Assembly (NCBI RefSeq): GCF_964355755.1
Contig: NC_092672.1
Location: 12,646,501-12,706,500, forward strand
Reading direction: 5' to 3'
Origin: Antedon mediterranea
Lineage: Eukaryota; Echinodermata; Crinoidea; Comatulida; Antedonidae
DNA: 60,000 nucleotides
This document shows positions 25,101 through 38,240 of this stretch, piece after piece (the first letter of the stretch is position 1; each line of letters begins with the position of its first letter). A program made the position numbers and the translations under genes. The notes below the pieces were generated by a model. That model was not told the origin of the DNA and searched no databases. It saw nothing but the letters and a program-made list of their open reading frames with translations.

Positions 25101-27486
25101 TTGATACCGTATGAGAATCACATGGAAATAATTGCACAATTTTATAATTAATAATTTGAAATTAAATATAAAGTAGCCTATGTTGTACGATTTATATATT
25201 TTTTTTATGTTTATTGCCTTGTTTTCGTGTGTGTTGGTTGAGTTAAATCTGTTTCGTAGCAAGCATTTAACCGCGCGTAAGGCTATACTAATTATTTTCA
25301 TATAGTTCCCTATAATAGTCTCTTATACGCGGTGCAATTTTAGCACCAATTGGTATATTTTTCTAGAAGAATGAACTTAACTAGACTGTCTATGCTGAAT
25401 ATGAATATAACATTGTGCTTATTTATCAGTTTCTTAACGGTTATTTTAGTATAATAATACGTAAACATTTAAACAAAACGTGCTCAGTCATTAGAATCAG
25501 TAATTCTTTGAATACTAATAATAATATCATCTTTATTATTTTGTGTCTTGGTTAAAAAATAACGAACCATGAGAAGTTACAAAATGATATATGCAACTTT
25601 AACTACACTGATATCACTTTTCTTTTATTACGTCTCGTTACCGACTGAACGCGTCGTACCATGAACATTAAGTGATCTGTAACAATATATTAGTTTGCTA
25701 TCATGATATCGAAAGCTATTCCAAATCGAACCTTCTCAGTGTGTGTCGGCATCGTAGAAATGGGGCAACTCATAGTATTAAATGGAATATATTTGAATAT
25801 ATTCATATCCAGTATAAAATATCGTAATAACGAGAAGATCCAATGCCATCATTATTATAATTTCAATTCATGATATAGGCCTAGATGTATAATCAGTGTA
25901 ATTCACTTTTATTCAGCTAAATGAATCGCTAATTGCCATACGGTGCACTAATTACCAATGATTACACGAGTCTTATCATTCGCAATTAGTTATGTATGTC
26001 TTACTGTTATAAATTATTTGTAAATCTCATAGACCTTTGTACTTATCCTAATTGGATACTGTGAAATCACTCGTAACACGGTATAGGTCTAATCATATAT
26101 CTACAATTTGTAATTATTTTAAAAGGTAGAGTTTTGCATTGAAATGACCAACTACTGGTTATTTTGTAATTATATGTCATAACAAATGTATACCAATATT
26201 TTAAAACGCAAGCTTACCAAAAATATACAAAGTTTGTGAAGATAACGTAACAACTGTCAACGATTTGTTCTTCAGAGTAATGCAGTACAATGGATAATAA
26301 AACATTAGAAAAACAGTAATAAGTTCCCTTTGTTTTTCTTTTCAAGTATTGTGGATTATAAAGATTATAGTATGATAATCACAAAGCATTAAAATATTCT
26401 CATATCGCCAGTATAAACATATGAAGAAAAATTAGCTACAATTAAGCATTACAATAACACAGCAAAAATGGAAATATTGTCTTTTGAACAGCGTTTATGA
26501 TTTATCTGGCCATCAAATATTTTTATTGAAATGTAGCATAGCAACAAAGGAAAGGATGAATTCATACGTCAAAGATAGAAAAACATAATAACAAATCAGT
26601 AGCTATAATAATTAAACACTGTAATAAAACAACCAACATGTTTATTCTACAATCCCTGTTGAGATTTATACGACCATTTGTAATTTTAATTATACGAAAA
26701 GGATTATTGGAGATGCCATCATGTCCTACGGTAAGAATGGGCTAATTATTGTAAGTAACTTATCAGAAGATAATTTATATATTTTTTTAAAACTTTCATT
26801 GTAACGCAAACGGATTTTTAATAAACACTGAAAGCCATAACAACTGTAACACATGTTGAAGCTATCACACATACTAAGTAACGGTACGGTATAAGTGATA
26901 TTTGAAAATTTATCAAACACTATGTCTTCTTATTAAAACAGTGTCATAATACAAATTAAAAATATGGGGCCTACAGGCTATTATTTATGTTTGTAACTCT
27001 GTATCTACATTTCAATAGATTAAACAAACTATATTAAATTTTTTTTGTGAATGATTATTAGAAATGGTAATATAGCTGGGTAGAAATTTAGGATGACGGA
27101 TTAGAAAATAACTTGTTTGTGTAATACATTACTCATGTTGGAAATGCTGACAGTATAGTGATAAATGACGACAAATGATGATATTTATGATGATAGGAGG
27201 ATGGTTTCGGGTAATAACGATATTGAAAACTGTGTTATTGACACCAGAATCTCGAATATGAATTTTTATGCTTTGTGCCAAATTCTATTTATGATTTTAA
27301 CACGGGTTTTTCAGAAATTTAAATCTGAAACCTTGATATTTTTTAGGTGATTATATATCATAATATTTGAAAGATTGATGATATGTGTGATAATAAAAAC
27401 CCCAACATGGTGATTATAATTATAACGATGACGAATACAACATATAGTTTATATTTTACAGACTGATAAAATTAGTTTATCAGGTT
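22159..27486. other. Long AT-rich gene-free stretch
   Basis: Just after the Ig gene, ATTAAA at 22185-22190 is a weak polyadenylation candidate, and an AAG repeat follows at about 22567-22578. No exon, RNA gene or recognisable element was seen beyond that. A GGTTCGAATCC B-box-like string at about 24969 has no A box partner. TAGGCCTA occurs at 23428 and 25876. Confidence 0.5.
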
Positions 27487-27560
27487 GTGGATCTGTAGCC
27501 TGGTGGTGGTTAACGTACTTGTAATGCAAAGGTTCAATCATGAGCTAGTGCCAGGGTTGT
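27487..27560 (+). mobile_element. tRNA-derived SINE head (candidate)
   Basis: TAGCCTGGTGG at 27496-27506 fits the polymerase III A box. GGTTCAATC at 27531-27539 fits a B box, and the spacing of 35 bp is that of tRNA promoters. The acceptor-stem pairing of a true tRNA is not apparent, so this is more likely a SINE head than a tRNA gene. The 3' body and tail are not delimited. Confidence 0.45.
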
Positions 27561-28031
27561 AACTCACGACTCTTTCAACATCCACTCTTTAAGCATCAAT
27601 AATGAGAGTTTATAAGCACTATACAATATAAATAGTTTATCCATCCTGTAATTGGCGAAGTTGTGCTCGCTGCTGGATGCGTATGAAATAACAAATATAA
27701 AAAATAAAATCATCCAGTTAAAATTATGACTGATTATTCGTGAAGAATAGATAGGGAATGGTAACATTCATGGCTTTGGGACGGAGGAACTTTATAAACA
27801 AATAATTATATCTGCATAATGGAAAACATTTGTATACGCATTTATATAAGCATAAGATGAGAATGGTGAACGTCGATTATAATGCCATCCCAATCCATTC
27901 ATAAAACATTCGAACGAAGCGTGCTGCAGTGAAATATTAATCTTACACACACAGCACAGTCAAATGGGAGAAACCGTTCGGGTCGTATCTTTCACCTCAT
28001 TTTCGCAAAATAGTAGAGAGTCTGCCTAATG

Positions 28032-28243
28032 CCAATTTACATAGACGAGCGGTGAGGATAATCGGAAAGTCACGTAATCGTCCCACGTAGAATACAGTAT
28101 GTATCCTTAGCGGGTTTCCACTTTACCTCCGTTCCGCTTCGCGTTTTGTGTAGGCCTAACAATGCATTATATTAATAACATAGTTTATGTAGTTTTTGTT
28201 TTCCTCTTACCGTTTACTGTTACCGCTCGTCTGTGTAAATTGG
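28032..28243. repeat. Inverted repeat, 22-bp core arms
   Basis: CCAATTTACATAGACGAGCG at 28032 onward is matched in inverse orientation by ACCGCTCGTCTGTGTAAATTGG at 28222-28243 with one mismatch. Weaker similarity extends inward for about 15 bp. The spacer of about 170 bp has no coding content. It looks like a small MITE. Confidence 0.7.
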
Positions 28244-31009
28244 CTATAAAACATGTTGGGTAAGTGTTATATATAATACTGTAGATAATACATTTTCCCC
28301 TTTCTCGATGTAATAATGATGATGGTAGTGATTTGCGTTTATAATAATTATCAGTGATATTCAATGCTGTTAAGCATAAAACCAGCCACTTCTGTAACCC
28401 GACATCATATATCATTCGACGCGTTCGACTGGATGGCTCGCATAAATATTTCTTCATTACGGTTTAAATTGATCATTTTCATCAATTAAGTTCTCTTCCT
28501 CCAACTTATCAATTATCTGTGTTTATATAATCACACTAACCTATTGCTTGGTCTGTCGCATGGGAATCCTTACCCATCGCTCTTTATGTACGTAATAGTA
28601 GAAGATAACATTCGTCTATTCTCAATACACATTAATTCTATAATAATTGATACCGGTACGCCAAATGTATGTTTTTTTTAGTTTTGTCGATGCCTGGTTG
28701 GTCTATATAATAATTGCAGTACCTTACTTGAATTTTTAAATAATACATTCCAATATATTATATATATTATTATAAAACAATTTGATTTACTATTCCAATA
28801 AAACAAAATAAAACGCAATTCGGCCTAAATGGTAAACACAAACAAGTAGAATTGAAGAATGAAGCAAGTGAATTGTAAATTAAACAGATTGCGTTAATTA
28901 CATTACTATGTCAATCTTTCGCGACACGCCTAACCAATGAAAGAATAAACGCCTTTTAATAATTATATAAAAAATCAATATCAGTGTTCTATATATGTTA
29001 CTGTTTCAACTTCGTATCTAATTTAAATGTAAATGATACAAAGATCGAGAATTAATACGTTGTATAAATCATTCTTTAAAATAGGCCTAATCATGGAAAT
29101 CATTAATTTTCATGACTGCTGTCAAATCAGGCGATATATTTATATGTATACAAATTAAATACAATAATTCTTTATAATTGAATTCCAATTATTTTTAGAT
29201 TATGACATAAACATGACAATAAATTTTCCATTATGATTTATAAAAATTGTAGTGTATCCGTACTTTTTGTCGGTATGGCATTGAACATGGTAGAAAAAGT
29301 TATTCAGTTGTGTTAATTGTTTCTATATGTATATGTTAAATATTACTGTTTTTCTTATTTAATTTTGATGTATTTCTATTTCCTTTTAGACTCGCCCAAC
29401 ACAAGATGTTTTTCTTTATTCACTGATCTGAGGTTTTCATCATTTTATTTCACACTTCACATTGTTAAAATGATCAGGATTTGTTAATAATGTTCTGTCA
29501 AGAGTTTACTTTACACGTACACACCAAACTACATACATATTGAAGCATACTCGACACCCACTAGTATCGTCAATCGCAATCTTCTTCAACTACTTAAGTT
29601 AAAAACCTCTTTTCCGCGCCGCTTCTTAAAACTGATAACGACAAGACATAATCACGATAATAAACGAGAAAGCAAGTCGTAAACTAGAAGGCAAAAGCGT
29701 GCAAAGTGCCATCTCAATGGCCGTCTGGTTAAGATAACACAATATATCTAATTTCGAAAGTTGTAAACAACTTTAAAGGAAATTGACACCCTAATATTTA
29801 CTTAACTATTATAAAAGTAACCCTACCAACTTAATATTCAGAACAATTTATGTTTAAATCGGATTTGTAGTTTTCAAGTAAACAGAATTTTAAAGTTGTT
29901 TTCAAGACTTTTGAAAATCGCCATCTTGTTCTCATGGCAGCCTATTTGTGACGTCAAATACGGCCGACGAAAATATTAATATTCGCGGTTGCATTCGGCG
30001 CTTCTATTGGCTAAGAACACACACATAGACTTAGTCTAATAACTCCTTGTAAAAATATAAAACTGACAACTAACTTATTGAAGTCAAATGCGATCAAACA
30101 ACAAATATTTATTCAATAAAATGTTATTCTAAAGTAAAATAATATACAACTGAATTTTTGTATAATTTTATAATCTTGTATTCTTAATTTTTATAAGCAA
30201 AACCATTTGTGTTCACTCTTTTCGGTGAAAGCGAAAAAGAAAATATATTACTAAACTAAAAAATCGCCAATTCAGTGAAGGTTTTATGAAAAACTTAGAA
30301 AATACGTTAAACGTATAATGCGAGGACCTGTCCCCTGTTTTCGTTTCCATAGCCTATAGATATAAGCCTGATGCATTCACAATTGTAGTGGCGTGTGTTG
30401 TGAGTTCAGTAACAACTGATTTTTAATAGCCTATCATAACAACTATTATCTGATTATGTTTGTTTCATTTAAGTAACCGCGTTTATTAATATAATTGCTA
30501 TTATCAAAGCCCATAAAACATTGTTAAATGAAATCGATTTAGTTTAAGTAGCTAGCCAACACAATTATTGTAGCGTTTTAAAACATACCCTTTGGTTATC
30601 CCGAACAACGCGAGCACCACTACATTATCGACTCTAGCATGTATTAGAACAGGACCTAAGGACCTGTTTTCGCAGCTAAAGCATCAAGATGCTTTAAAGC
30701 ATGTTTGATTTCATTAGTGGAAATTAACAAACGCCAAGCTAGATAGTGTACCTTAAAGGCAATAATCTAATTAGCAATAATGCAACATAATTCGTTGCGT
30801 TTGTCGTACTATGATACACATTGAAAAATGTAATGTGTATTGTACTCATTATTTTATACATCACCGAGAAATTAAATCTTGCCATGAACACTACAAACAT
30901 ACTACCTACCAACCACTGTTAGCCTTGTCAGATGATTGGCAATCAGATGGTGATTGTACCTCTGAGACAGTTGAGAAAGAAGACATCACAACATTTTTAA
31001 ATGGAAACA
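28244..31009. other. No gene seen
   Basis: AT-rich DNA. TGACGTCA at about 29950 is a perfect CRE-like site without an adjacent exon. TAGGCCTA occurs at 29082. Confidence 0.5.
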
Positions 31010-31403
31010 TATGATGAGGAGTCACTTATCCCGATGATATGAACATTAGCTTAAATATGCAAATTAGGGTAAGTCGACAGGGTTACCATATCTCAAAAAC
31101 TACTAGTCAGAGAGAGTAGATTTTTTCACTGGTTTATGCAGAATGTATATATTAATATAACAAAACAATAAAACAATTTACACAAAAAAAATGACCGGAA
31201 GTACAATATTTGACCCTCGACCCCATTTTTCAATATTTGCATACATAATGCCACTAAAATGTGTGTAAATACTTTGTTTTGCCCTCAAATGGCTTTGATA
31301 CAGGTTTCCTTAGTCGGCATAGGACCGCTTTGTAATTCCCAAAAATCACATCATTGTCACACACCTCGAAAGTATGCGAATTAGTAGTAGAAATGACATA
31401 TAG
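31010..31403. repeat. Single fragment of the 340-bp palindromic-array family
   Basis: Begins near the terminal segment (TCCCGATGATATG, TTAGCTTAAATATGCAAATT, GGGTTACCATATCTC). It continues through the unit landmarks AATGACCGGAAGTACAATAT, TTTGACCCTCGACCCCATTT and ATACAGGTTTCC to CACACCTCGAAAGTATGC. It therefore contains a terminus plus one unit of the element seen at 5115-8412. This shows the family is dispersed. Confidence 0.85.
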
Positions 31404-31473
31404 GCACCGGTACATTTTCCCTATCTTCTTCCACGAAGAAGTCACACGATAAGAGCCTAAACAATCCAAACCA

Positions 31474-31540
31474 TTAACCCTGAAAGCTAGTGCCATAGTA
31501 GTATTTAAAAATACTACTATGGCACTAGCTTTCAGGTTAA
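31474..31540. mobile_element. TTAA-flanked 26-bp-arm hairpin (piggyBac-like mini-MITE candidate)
   Basis: The arms 31480-31505 and 31510-31535 are perfect reverse complements (26 bp) around a 4-base loop. Both ends abut TTAA (31474-31477 and 31537-31540). The left end reads TTAACCCTGAAAG, and the right end is its inverse lacking one base. TTAA target sites and termini starting with CC are features of the piggyBac superfamily, so a solo-TIR or minimal MITE is a reasonable inference. No transposase frame is present. Confidence 0.7.
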
Positions 31541-32385
31541 ATTTTTTAGTAATAAAACCAAGAATATGTTCATTATTCAGAAAATCCTATGTGTATTCAT
31601 AGGAACATACATTGCAAAAAAAATACCAGCTTTTAAGAAATTAGAAGCAAGCAAACGATATTCTTGGTGTGCATGCTATCTAAGTAAAACTTGTTTGTAT
31701 CGCTTAAATATATCTGTAAAAAATAATTTTAGAAATCAGGGATGTAGGTTAGTTACAGTATGTGGTGCAAAAGCAGTGATTGACTTCGCAAAACATACTA
31801 TCAGAAATTTATAAAATTATAATTTTCTTAATTGGTTTTGTTTTTAGTATATACTGTATACTGTAAAGTCTCTAGAATACAATACAATATGTTATGTTGC
31901 AAAGCATGGATTTACATAATTGTATTAAGTTATAAATAATACAACCTATTCCTCTCTCATACTACCTCATTTTCTTTCTTTTTTCGATAAAATTAGTTTA
32001 TAATGTAGTTGTGCAGTTTTAAATAATTTTGGTTAAGATAATTTCCTCAACGAAAAAATGAAATAACAATATAAATTTTCAAATTTAATCTCTTCCCCCG
32101 ACGATTAGTTTCCATAAATTTATCAAATTGCGGTAATTGTTATGTTTTGTTATAGTTGATTTCAATAAAATCAATTGTTTTGAATACCATACTTGCTTCC
32201 TTATTTCGTTTTGAGAATTATGAAAAATATTTCCTCATTATTATGGTTATCTACTTTTAGACCAGCACTTGATAAAGTGAAAAACTATTAAACATTAAAC
32301 ATTAAATTAATAAGTAGTTACCTCACAATACTTATGTTTAAAATAATTTTGATGTGGAAAATGCATTAGGGTTGGTGAGTACCCT
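31541..32385. other. No gene seen
   Basis: AT-rich. An 82-codon ATG frame at 31566-31814 has no recognisable domain and is of a length expected by chance here. Confidence 0.45.
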
Positions 32386-32580
32386 GCCAAAATACGCAAG
32401 AATTTTGCCAAATACGCAAATTGAGGGAGCTATGCTTTGCCAAAATACGCAAATCATGCCAAAATACGCAAATTGAGGGCGCTATACTTTGCCAAAATAC
32501 GCAAATCATGCCAAAATACGCAAATTGAGGGCGCTATGCTTTGCCAAAATACGCAAATTATGCCAAAATACGCAAACTAT
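32386..32580. repeat. 52-bp tandem repeat, about 3.7 copies
   Basis: Units start at 32386, 32438, 32490 and 32542, the last partial. Each holds two CCAAAATACGCAAA half-units followed by TTGAGGGCGCTATGCTTT. The first copy is the most diverged. The period is not a multiple of three, so the overlapping open frames through it are artefacts of the repeat. Confidence 0.93.
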
Positions 32581-33307
32581 TTCTTACAAAAGCATCCCTC
32601 GACTTTTCGTCGTAACAGTTTTAATTTTTTTTCTTTCTTTATTAAATAATGCTTTTATTGATATTCTATTTAAAACTGTATTAAACTACTGTAGAGTATC
32701 TTTTGCGTCAGGGAGATCATCTGACCAACTTAAACATGATTTATTATTAGTTTAACAATTAGTAAACATTATGTGTAACGAGATAGACATAATAGTCTAG
32801 AATTCTCTATTATTAATTATTACGAACCTCGTCGTACAGCCGTCGATGATGATGTTGTTATTTGAAAGATTTGTATTTTTTATATTTCATCATCTCTCTC
32901 ACATATTCATACAACAAAACGTTTTACACTTATGGAAAGTCCAAGTGCGAATAACGATTATTTATCCGTTGAAATGTTACCATGATCTCGGTAAAATCTT
33001 ACCATAATGTAATCCCAATTTAATGTATGTCCAGTTCTTTGGGTGTACGCATGCCCAGCCCAGTCCGAGTTTACAAATTCCTATTTTTTTTTTCAGCCTT
33101 AGTAAACTATAAGCGTCCGCGTGGTAACTGTTTTCATAATGCTTTAGTTCTCTGGAATTTAATTGCATAAAGGCGTTGCGCGAAAAACTTATGAAGTGTA
33201 TTTGAAATCGTTGAGGGCGAACTAAATAATTTTAAAATGAAAATCGTTTACAGAAAGTCATCTACAACTGATTCGTATAGAATACATTTAGGAAGGACTA
33301 AACAACG
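32581..33307. other. No gene seen
   Basis: AT-rich intergenic DNA with no supportable feature. Confidence 0.5.
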
Positions 33308-33450
33308 AATTAATAATAGCTATATGCAAAGGTGTGTAAAGAAAACAATATAGGCAGTCAATAAAAAAGTAATGTTATATCATTTTTAAAATTATACCGA
33401 CTGCCTGTTTTGTTTCTTTACACACTTTGGCATTATAGCTATTAATAATT
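33308..33450. repeat. Imperfect 52-bp-arm inverted repeat
   Basis: The left arm 33308-33359 includes GTGTGTAAAGAAAACAATAT and ends GGCAGTC. The right arm 33399-33450 is its inverse, starting GACTGCC, with roughly 85 percent matching by eye. The spacer is 39 bp. A transcript would fold into a long hairpin. It may be a palindromic MITE or, less likely, a microRNA-type precursor. Confidence 0.8.
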
Positions 33451-35124
33451 CAATAAAGATATTAAAGTATAATATTGCATAATGTTCCAATGACAATGGC
33501 CAAGAGAAGTTATATCATTAAGATTTGTGTTCAGAAAAAAATATTTAATAATAGTAAACTTTAAATTACATTTCGATAGAGTATATAATGTTAAACATAT
33601 TTAAAGTAGCTCTCAAAACGAATCATAATTGGACTGGATTTCTATTTAATTTTAATCAGAAATGCAGATCTTACTGCAGAGATCATTTCACACCTGTTTT
33701 GTAAGGTTGTACTTTATTCCAACGATTTTGTTGTGGTGATGCAATACGATACATCTGTCCACGTTGGATCCGCCTACGAGATATAGTGAACTGTTATGTT
33801 TAATAATTATTGTTTTATTTATTATTGACATTATCTGCTGATAAATATTTTAAAATCCACTACCGTTTGATGCATTAAACTTTGAATCTAACGTATTTCC
33901 ATTAGTTAATCTAATTGGCAGACATATCTACTGACAAAAACAAATATAATATTATTATTATGTATTGAAACACACACACACACCATTTTCGTTTTGTTGC
34001 GTCAACAATATAGTTTGTTCGGTTCCGGTTTATAGTATAACATGTAAATGTACTGGTAAGTATACTACGCCTAGAAATAACATGTCTTTGATGAAATTAC
34101 CATGGAACTATAAATTACTAATTTATAGGTCCATGATAGTACCATCACATTAATTGTATGTACTGTAAAATAATGAGTTGTTTACAAATAATCACCGTGT
34201 CCAGGTAAAATTGATAACTGTGACTAAAAATAAACGAGGGCAGTGCAGTGTTTGTGAAGGAAAACATGACGGTGGCTGGTAAATGATTAGCTGTAAGCAC
34301 ACTTCAAATTGATAAAGGGACAAAACTAGATCTGTAAGCTCCGAGAAGCACACTTATCAACACTTCAATCAGAAAGTTAAAGATTGCTAATGATACAAGT
34401 AGTTCTGTAACAGAAAACCACTGGAAATGCGCTGATGGATAAACTTATAGTGAGAAATGTGGTCGAAATTGAAGATGGAACTTTCAATTATAATAAGAAT
34501 TCCAGGTAGGTGAAATGAACGCGATGCTATATTAAAAAATCCAGCTAAGTAACAATTCACTCCAGCCCCAACAATGCAGTGTCATTGACAATGATAATAA
34601 ATGCCGGATACAATATTTTGGATACACTTTATATTCTAAAGATTATTATTTTTCCATCTGTGTGCTTTTTTATTTTTTTGTATACCTTATATAGAGAGGG
34701 TAACCCTAATAAATGGCATATGCTTACAATCAAGGGGCCCTCAAATAAACATTATAAAAAACATATAGTTTTGAGGGTAACATATTCAGGTAGGTTGGCT
34801 GTTATAATGATAATGCTCGCAATATAAGATAAATGTGTGTTTTTATAATGAAATCAGTCCTTTTTTCATTGTTAGTTGGCTTATATCATTCCAAAAACAT
34901 GCCAATCTTGTTAATTTTTTAATCATCCGGTAAAAACCATATGATGGATTGGTGGACAAGGGCATCGGTTCCAAATGACATGATAAAAACCAGTCGGATA
35001 GCAACATACAAAGATGACAGACTCTCAAGGTGCACAAAAGTCCTCCTGGAGGGGGGAAATCACCTCACAAATGTTCACAAATAACTAGGCTTACTAATAA
35101 CTATTTGCAAATGGAGGACGGACA
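33451..35124. other. No gene seen
   Basis: AT-rich DNA. A small hairpin with 17-bp arms and one mismatch lies at 34101-34135 (CATGGAACTATAAATTA and its inverse). The open frames here show no recognisable domain. Confidence 0.45.
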
Positions 35125-35129
35125 AACGT

Positions 35130-35195
35130 CGAATGGAAATACAAGATACAAGATACAAGACACAAGATAACTTTATTGTCAAAATTGTAAACAAT
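35130..35195 (-). repeat. Possible LINE 3' tail with ATACAAG repeats
   Basis: Three to four ATACAAG heptamers are followed by ACAAGATAACTTTATTGTC. On the minus strand this reads AATAAAGTTATCTTGT followed by (TATCTTG)n, the form of non-LTR retrotransposon 3' ends that finish in short tandem repeats. No secure coding remnant was found on the upstream side of that strand. Confidence 0.4.
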
Positions 35196-35509
35196 TTCGA
35201 GATATGTTTTGTACCTGAGTAGAACAAATAATACGATGTGATGACTATATAAATAAATACAAATGATACAAGTGACTATCTTGAAAATTTTTTGTTAAAT
35301 AAATTGCATGCTATGTACATTGGTGAAAATCTGAAACGGTTTGTGGATATTTTTTTCTGTGTCAGTCCAGGGAGTTGTCAGTCTAACCCTTCCTGATCTA
35401 CTTATAATGATGTCTGAATGTAATGGGTGTGACACTACGATAACATTCTTGTTACCATTTAATAGGATGTTAAGAATGATCATTTTAAAGATACGTAGGC
35501 TACTTAATC

Positions 35510-35875
35510 ATTTTTAACTGGTATAACTGGAAAATTCGATCAGCCCTCTACCAATAATAATTCTAAAAAGGATAGACTGTTTGCCATAACAAGAATAATA
35601 ATATTAATAGCAAACTGCCTTACAACTAGAGGGAACGCTGGCTAGAAAACTCGTAACCGCAATGTTTATATTGTGTTGAGAATGAGCTTTTTAAAGATGT
35701 CTATTTCCTCATTTCCTCACTGTTTTAACTGTTCTATAAAATTCTGTTCGGTATAACTACACAATTGCAGTGAGCCCTCTACAAATATTAATTCTTAGCA
35801 GGAAGACGACTGTTCACCATAACAAGAATAATAATTAATAATATCAAACGTTCTACAGTTGTACTATAGGACCCG
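35510..35875. repeat. Diverged direct duplication of about 130 bp
   Basis: The segments 35515-35645 and 35735-35875 share the order GGTATAACT, GAGCCCTCTAC or AGCCCTCTAC, AATAATTCT, a GACTGTT box, CCATAACAAGAATAATAAT and a final AAAC...CTAC. No function is apparent. Confidence 0.65.
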
Positions 35876-36575
35876 CTCGCTTCCCTATGTGTACCTAATG
35901 AGTACCCACACATGGTTCTCAAATACAGCAATGAGGCTTCGGCGTAAATAACTGAAAATTGTATACAAACATATATTTATTTAAAGCCATTAATACCGGA
36001 GATACCTCTACCTATTGGCCAAAATATTTAACCAGTATTATCATTTGCATGGTATCGAACCCATATTTTTGTAGTGATGCATTTGGTGAATATGGGTGAT
36101 GTTAAAATAAAATAATATCGATGATCATCAGACACCCTTATTACCACAATCACGTCACGCCTTGTTAGCAACAGTTGAAATTAGGCAACAATCTAGACCA
36201 TGTACAATAATAATTATTAACATCGTGTGTTCAAGACATGGGTTTTCGGGAAGGCAGCCAATATTTATACATTTCTGCTGGAGTTTAAACAATGGAAGTG
36301 AGAGGTACGCACTACGGCAGAAATAAATGGAACTTAAATGTAATTCAACATAATATTTATGAATGTAGTAAAAGGACGGTATAAATTAATTACACTGTAG
36401 GACGGTGGATGGGTGAGGAAGTGTTACGATTGCAAAGAGGAAACATTTCAAATATAATATTTTGACACCAAGTGGAGTCCGAAACAATGAATTACACACA
36501 CATGACCTAATTGGGAGCAGGCTAGATTCCCCCTGGACATTTTCCTTCGGATATTTCCCCTGGTACCCCAACGCA

Positions 36576-36590
36576 CCCCCCCCCCCCCCG
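36576..36590. repeat. Poly-C run
   Basis: A homopolymer tract of more than ten C inside an unusually C-rich 60-bp patch. The surrounding open frames (poly-Pro, poly-Gly) are its artefacts. Confidence 0.9.
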
Positions 36591-36599
36591 GACAATTTC

Positions 36600-38114
36600 C
36601 TCCGTGATAATTCCCCAAGCCAGCTCCCCTCCTTCCACGGCATTATATTCTATCATTATTCAATTATTTAAGTTTATTTTTTAAGAGTACAGTATACAAA
36701 TTTGTTTGAATACTGATAAAATATAATGATGTTGGGGATGTGGTGGGTGTGGGAAATTCCCAAGATGAAAAATATCAGGGTAAATGTCCGGGTGAAAATG
36801 GTCAGGGCAACCAGTCTAGAATCAAATTGATTAAGATAGGGCTAAAATGATTCTGAATATCTCATAGATGCTACGAGAAAATAGTCCTATGAAATGTAAT
36901 TACGGTTAGGTTTATGAGTGTAGGTGAGAGGGTAGAAAACAATCTTACGTTGAAGTGTTAGCCTCGTTGATTCCAAATTCTAGAAGTAGAAACAACGCCC
37001 TCTCTCTATAGCTTCAAAATTGATTTTTTGTTTCATGAACACAATCCTATTGACTCGGTAATAATAAATTGGCTAAAAATGTAACATTTGCGCTTTATTA
37101 CTTCGTTTAAACTGTCACAGTCGTTTTTAATTGAAAGACTAGGGGACCCCCACATACATTTCTTGCTATTTAATAACACTTTCAACTGGAAATATGTATA
37201 GTTTATAGTTTTAATATAATTCATTCATTAAACCAGTAGGCTTTACAGCAACATGGTAACACTTGTGATCCTAGAGCCGTCAGACTGTATTTATTGTTTA
37301 TTTATAAAAGCTCACTGTCTTTTAAGATTATAAATATCAACAGTTTTGGTCTTAATTTGCGAGATTGAGGGCGTTCATGTTATCTTGTGACCCAAACCCG
37401 TCATGTCGTTGCTCTACAAACCGAGAAAGTAGCAACAACCCCCTCTAGTGAGACACCATCTTGAACATAATACATACTGTTAGAGTTACGATTTATTGAA
37501 TAAATACAACATTAAAAAAATGTTTTTAATGTTATCTGATTTAATAGTAATACATGATTAAAGTTTAGAAACAAACAAGGAAATTGTTAAATTAGTGTGT
37601 AACTTTACGGCTAGGCACGGTTGTGGGGTATTGTGAATCACTGCGTCAGCTAGTGTGGGCATAATAGGTGAATGATGATGACACTGATAGTAATAGAGCT
37701 TTTATTCAAACTAGTTAATGCAACTAATAATACATACCGGTATGTATGGAATATGTGGAATAAACCATCTAATCTGAATCGATATAGTTAGAGAATGTTT
37801 GGATATCAGAATATGGTATGCCTGAAACCGATAACATTGTCGGGTCAGGTTGTTCTTTGAGATGCAAGAACCTCAAGAAGGACATCTCAATAATTTAAAA
37901 CCCTTAATTGTATGCTTGAGAAGCCAAATAGAGGGCCTATTAATAAAAATATAATTAATAAAATCTCACTGTCCTATTAAAAGTTTTAGGGTTATATGGT
38001 AGGACCAGATGTAATGTTTTTAAATTAACATAGTCCTTCCAAAATACTTATAGTAATCACTTTAATACCAGGTATTCTGTTCAATTCAAGACTATGTTTT
38101 TATAGCAATTCATT
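36600..38114. other. No gene seen
   Basis: AT-rich DNA with an 18-bp perfect palindrome centred on CCGG at 37730-37747 (ATACATACC and its inverse). Nothing else was seen. Confidence 0.5.
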
Positions 38115-38240
38115 TCAATTAAATTGAATTTATTTCCACAATACACAATAACATACTGGATAATAAATACAATGAAGTAATCATGTGGTGGGAGGGGTCA
38201 TATAAGTCAGAAAGAAAGTTTGACCCACCCCAAGATATAA
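38115..38240 (-). repeat. Possible CR1-like LINE 3' end
   Basis: On the minus strand the sequence reads TGACCCCTCCCACCACATG, then TATTGTGGAAATAAATTCAA and an AATTG-rich tail. A near-terminal GTGGAAATAAA followed by a short AT repeat resembles CR1/L2-type 3' ends. There is no coding remnant. Confidence 0.3.

Noticed and set aside
31566-31814. 82-codon ATG frame after the TTAA hairpin, considered as a piggyBac transposase piece
   Set aside because: No DDE-type or zinc-knuckle pattern is visible, and the length is ordinary for chance frames here.
32437-32755. Overlapping lysine/asparagine-rich open frames
   Set aside because: They arise from the 52-bp tandem repeat, whose period shifts frame at each copy.
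36045-36065. Minus-strand GGGTTCGATACC as a tRNA B box
   Set aside because: The upstream sequence has no A box and cannot fold into a cloverleaf.
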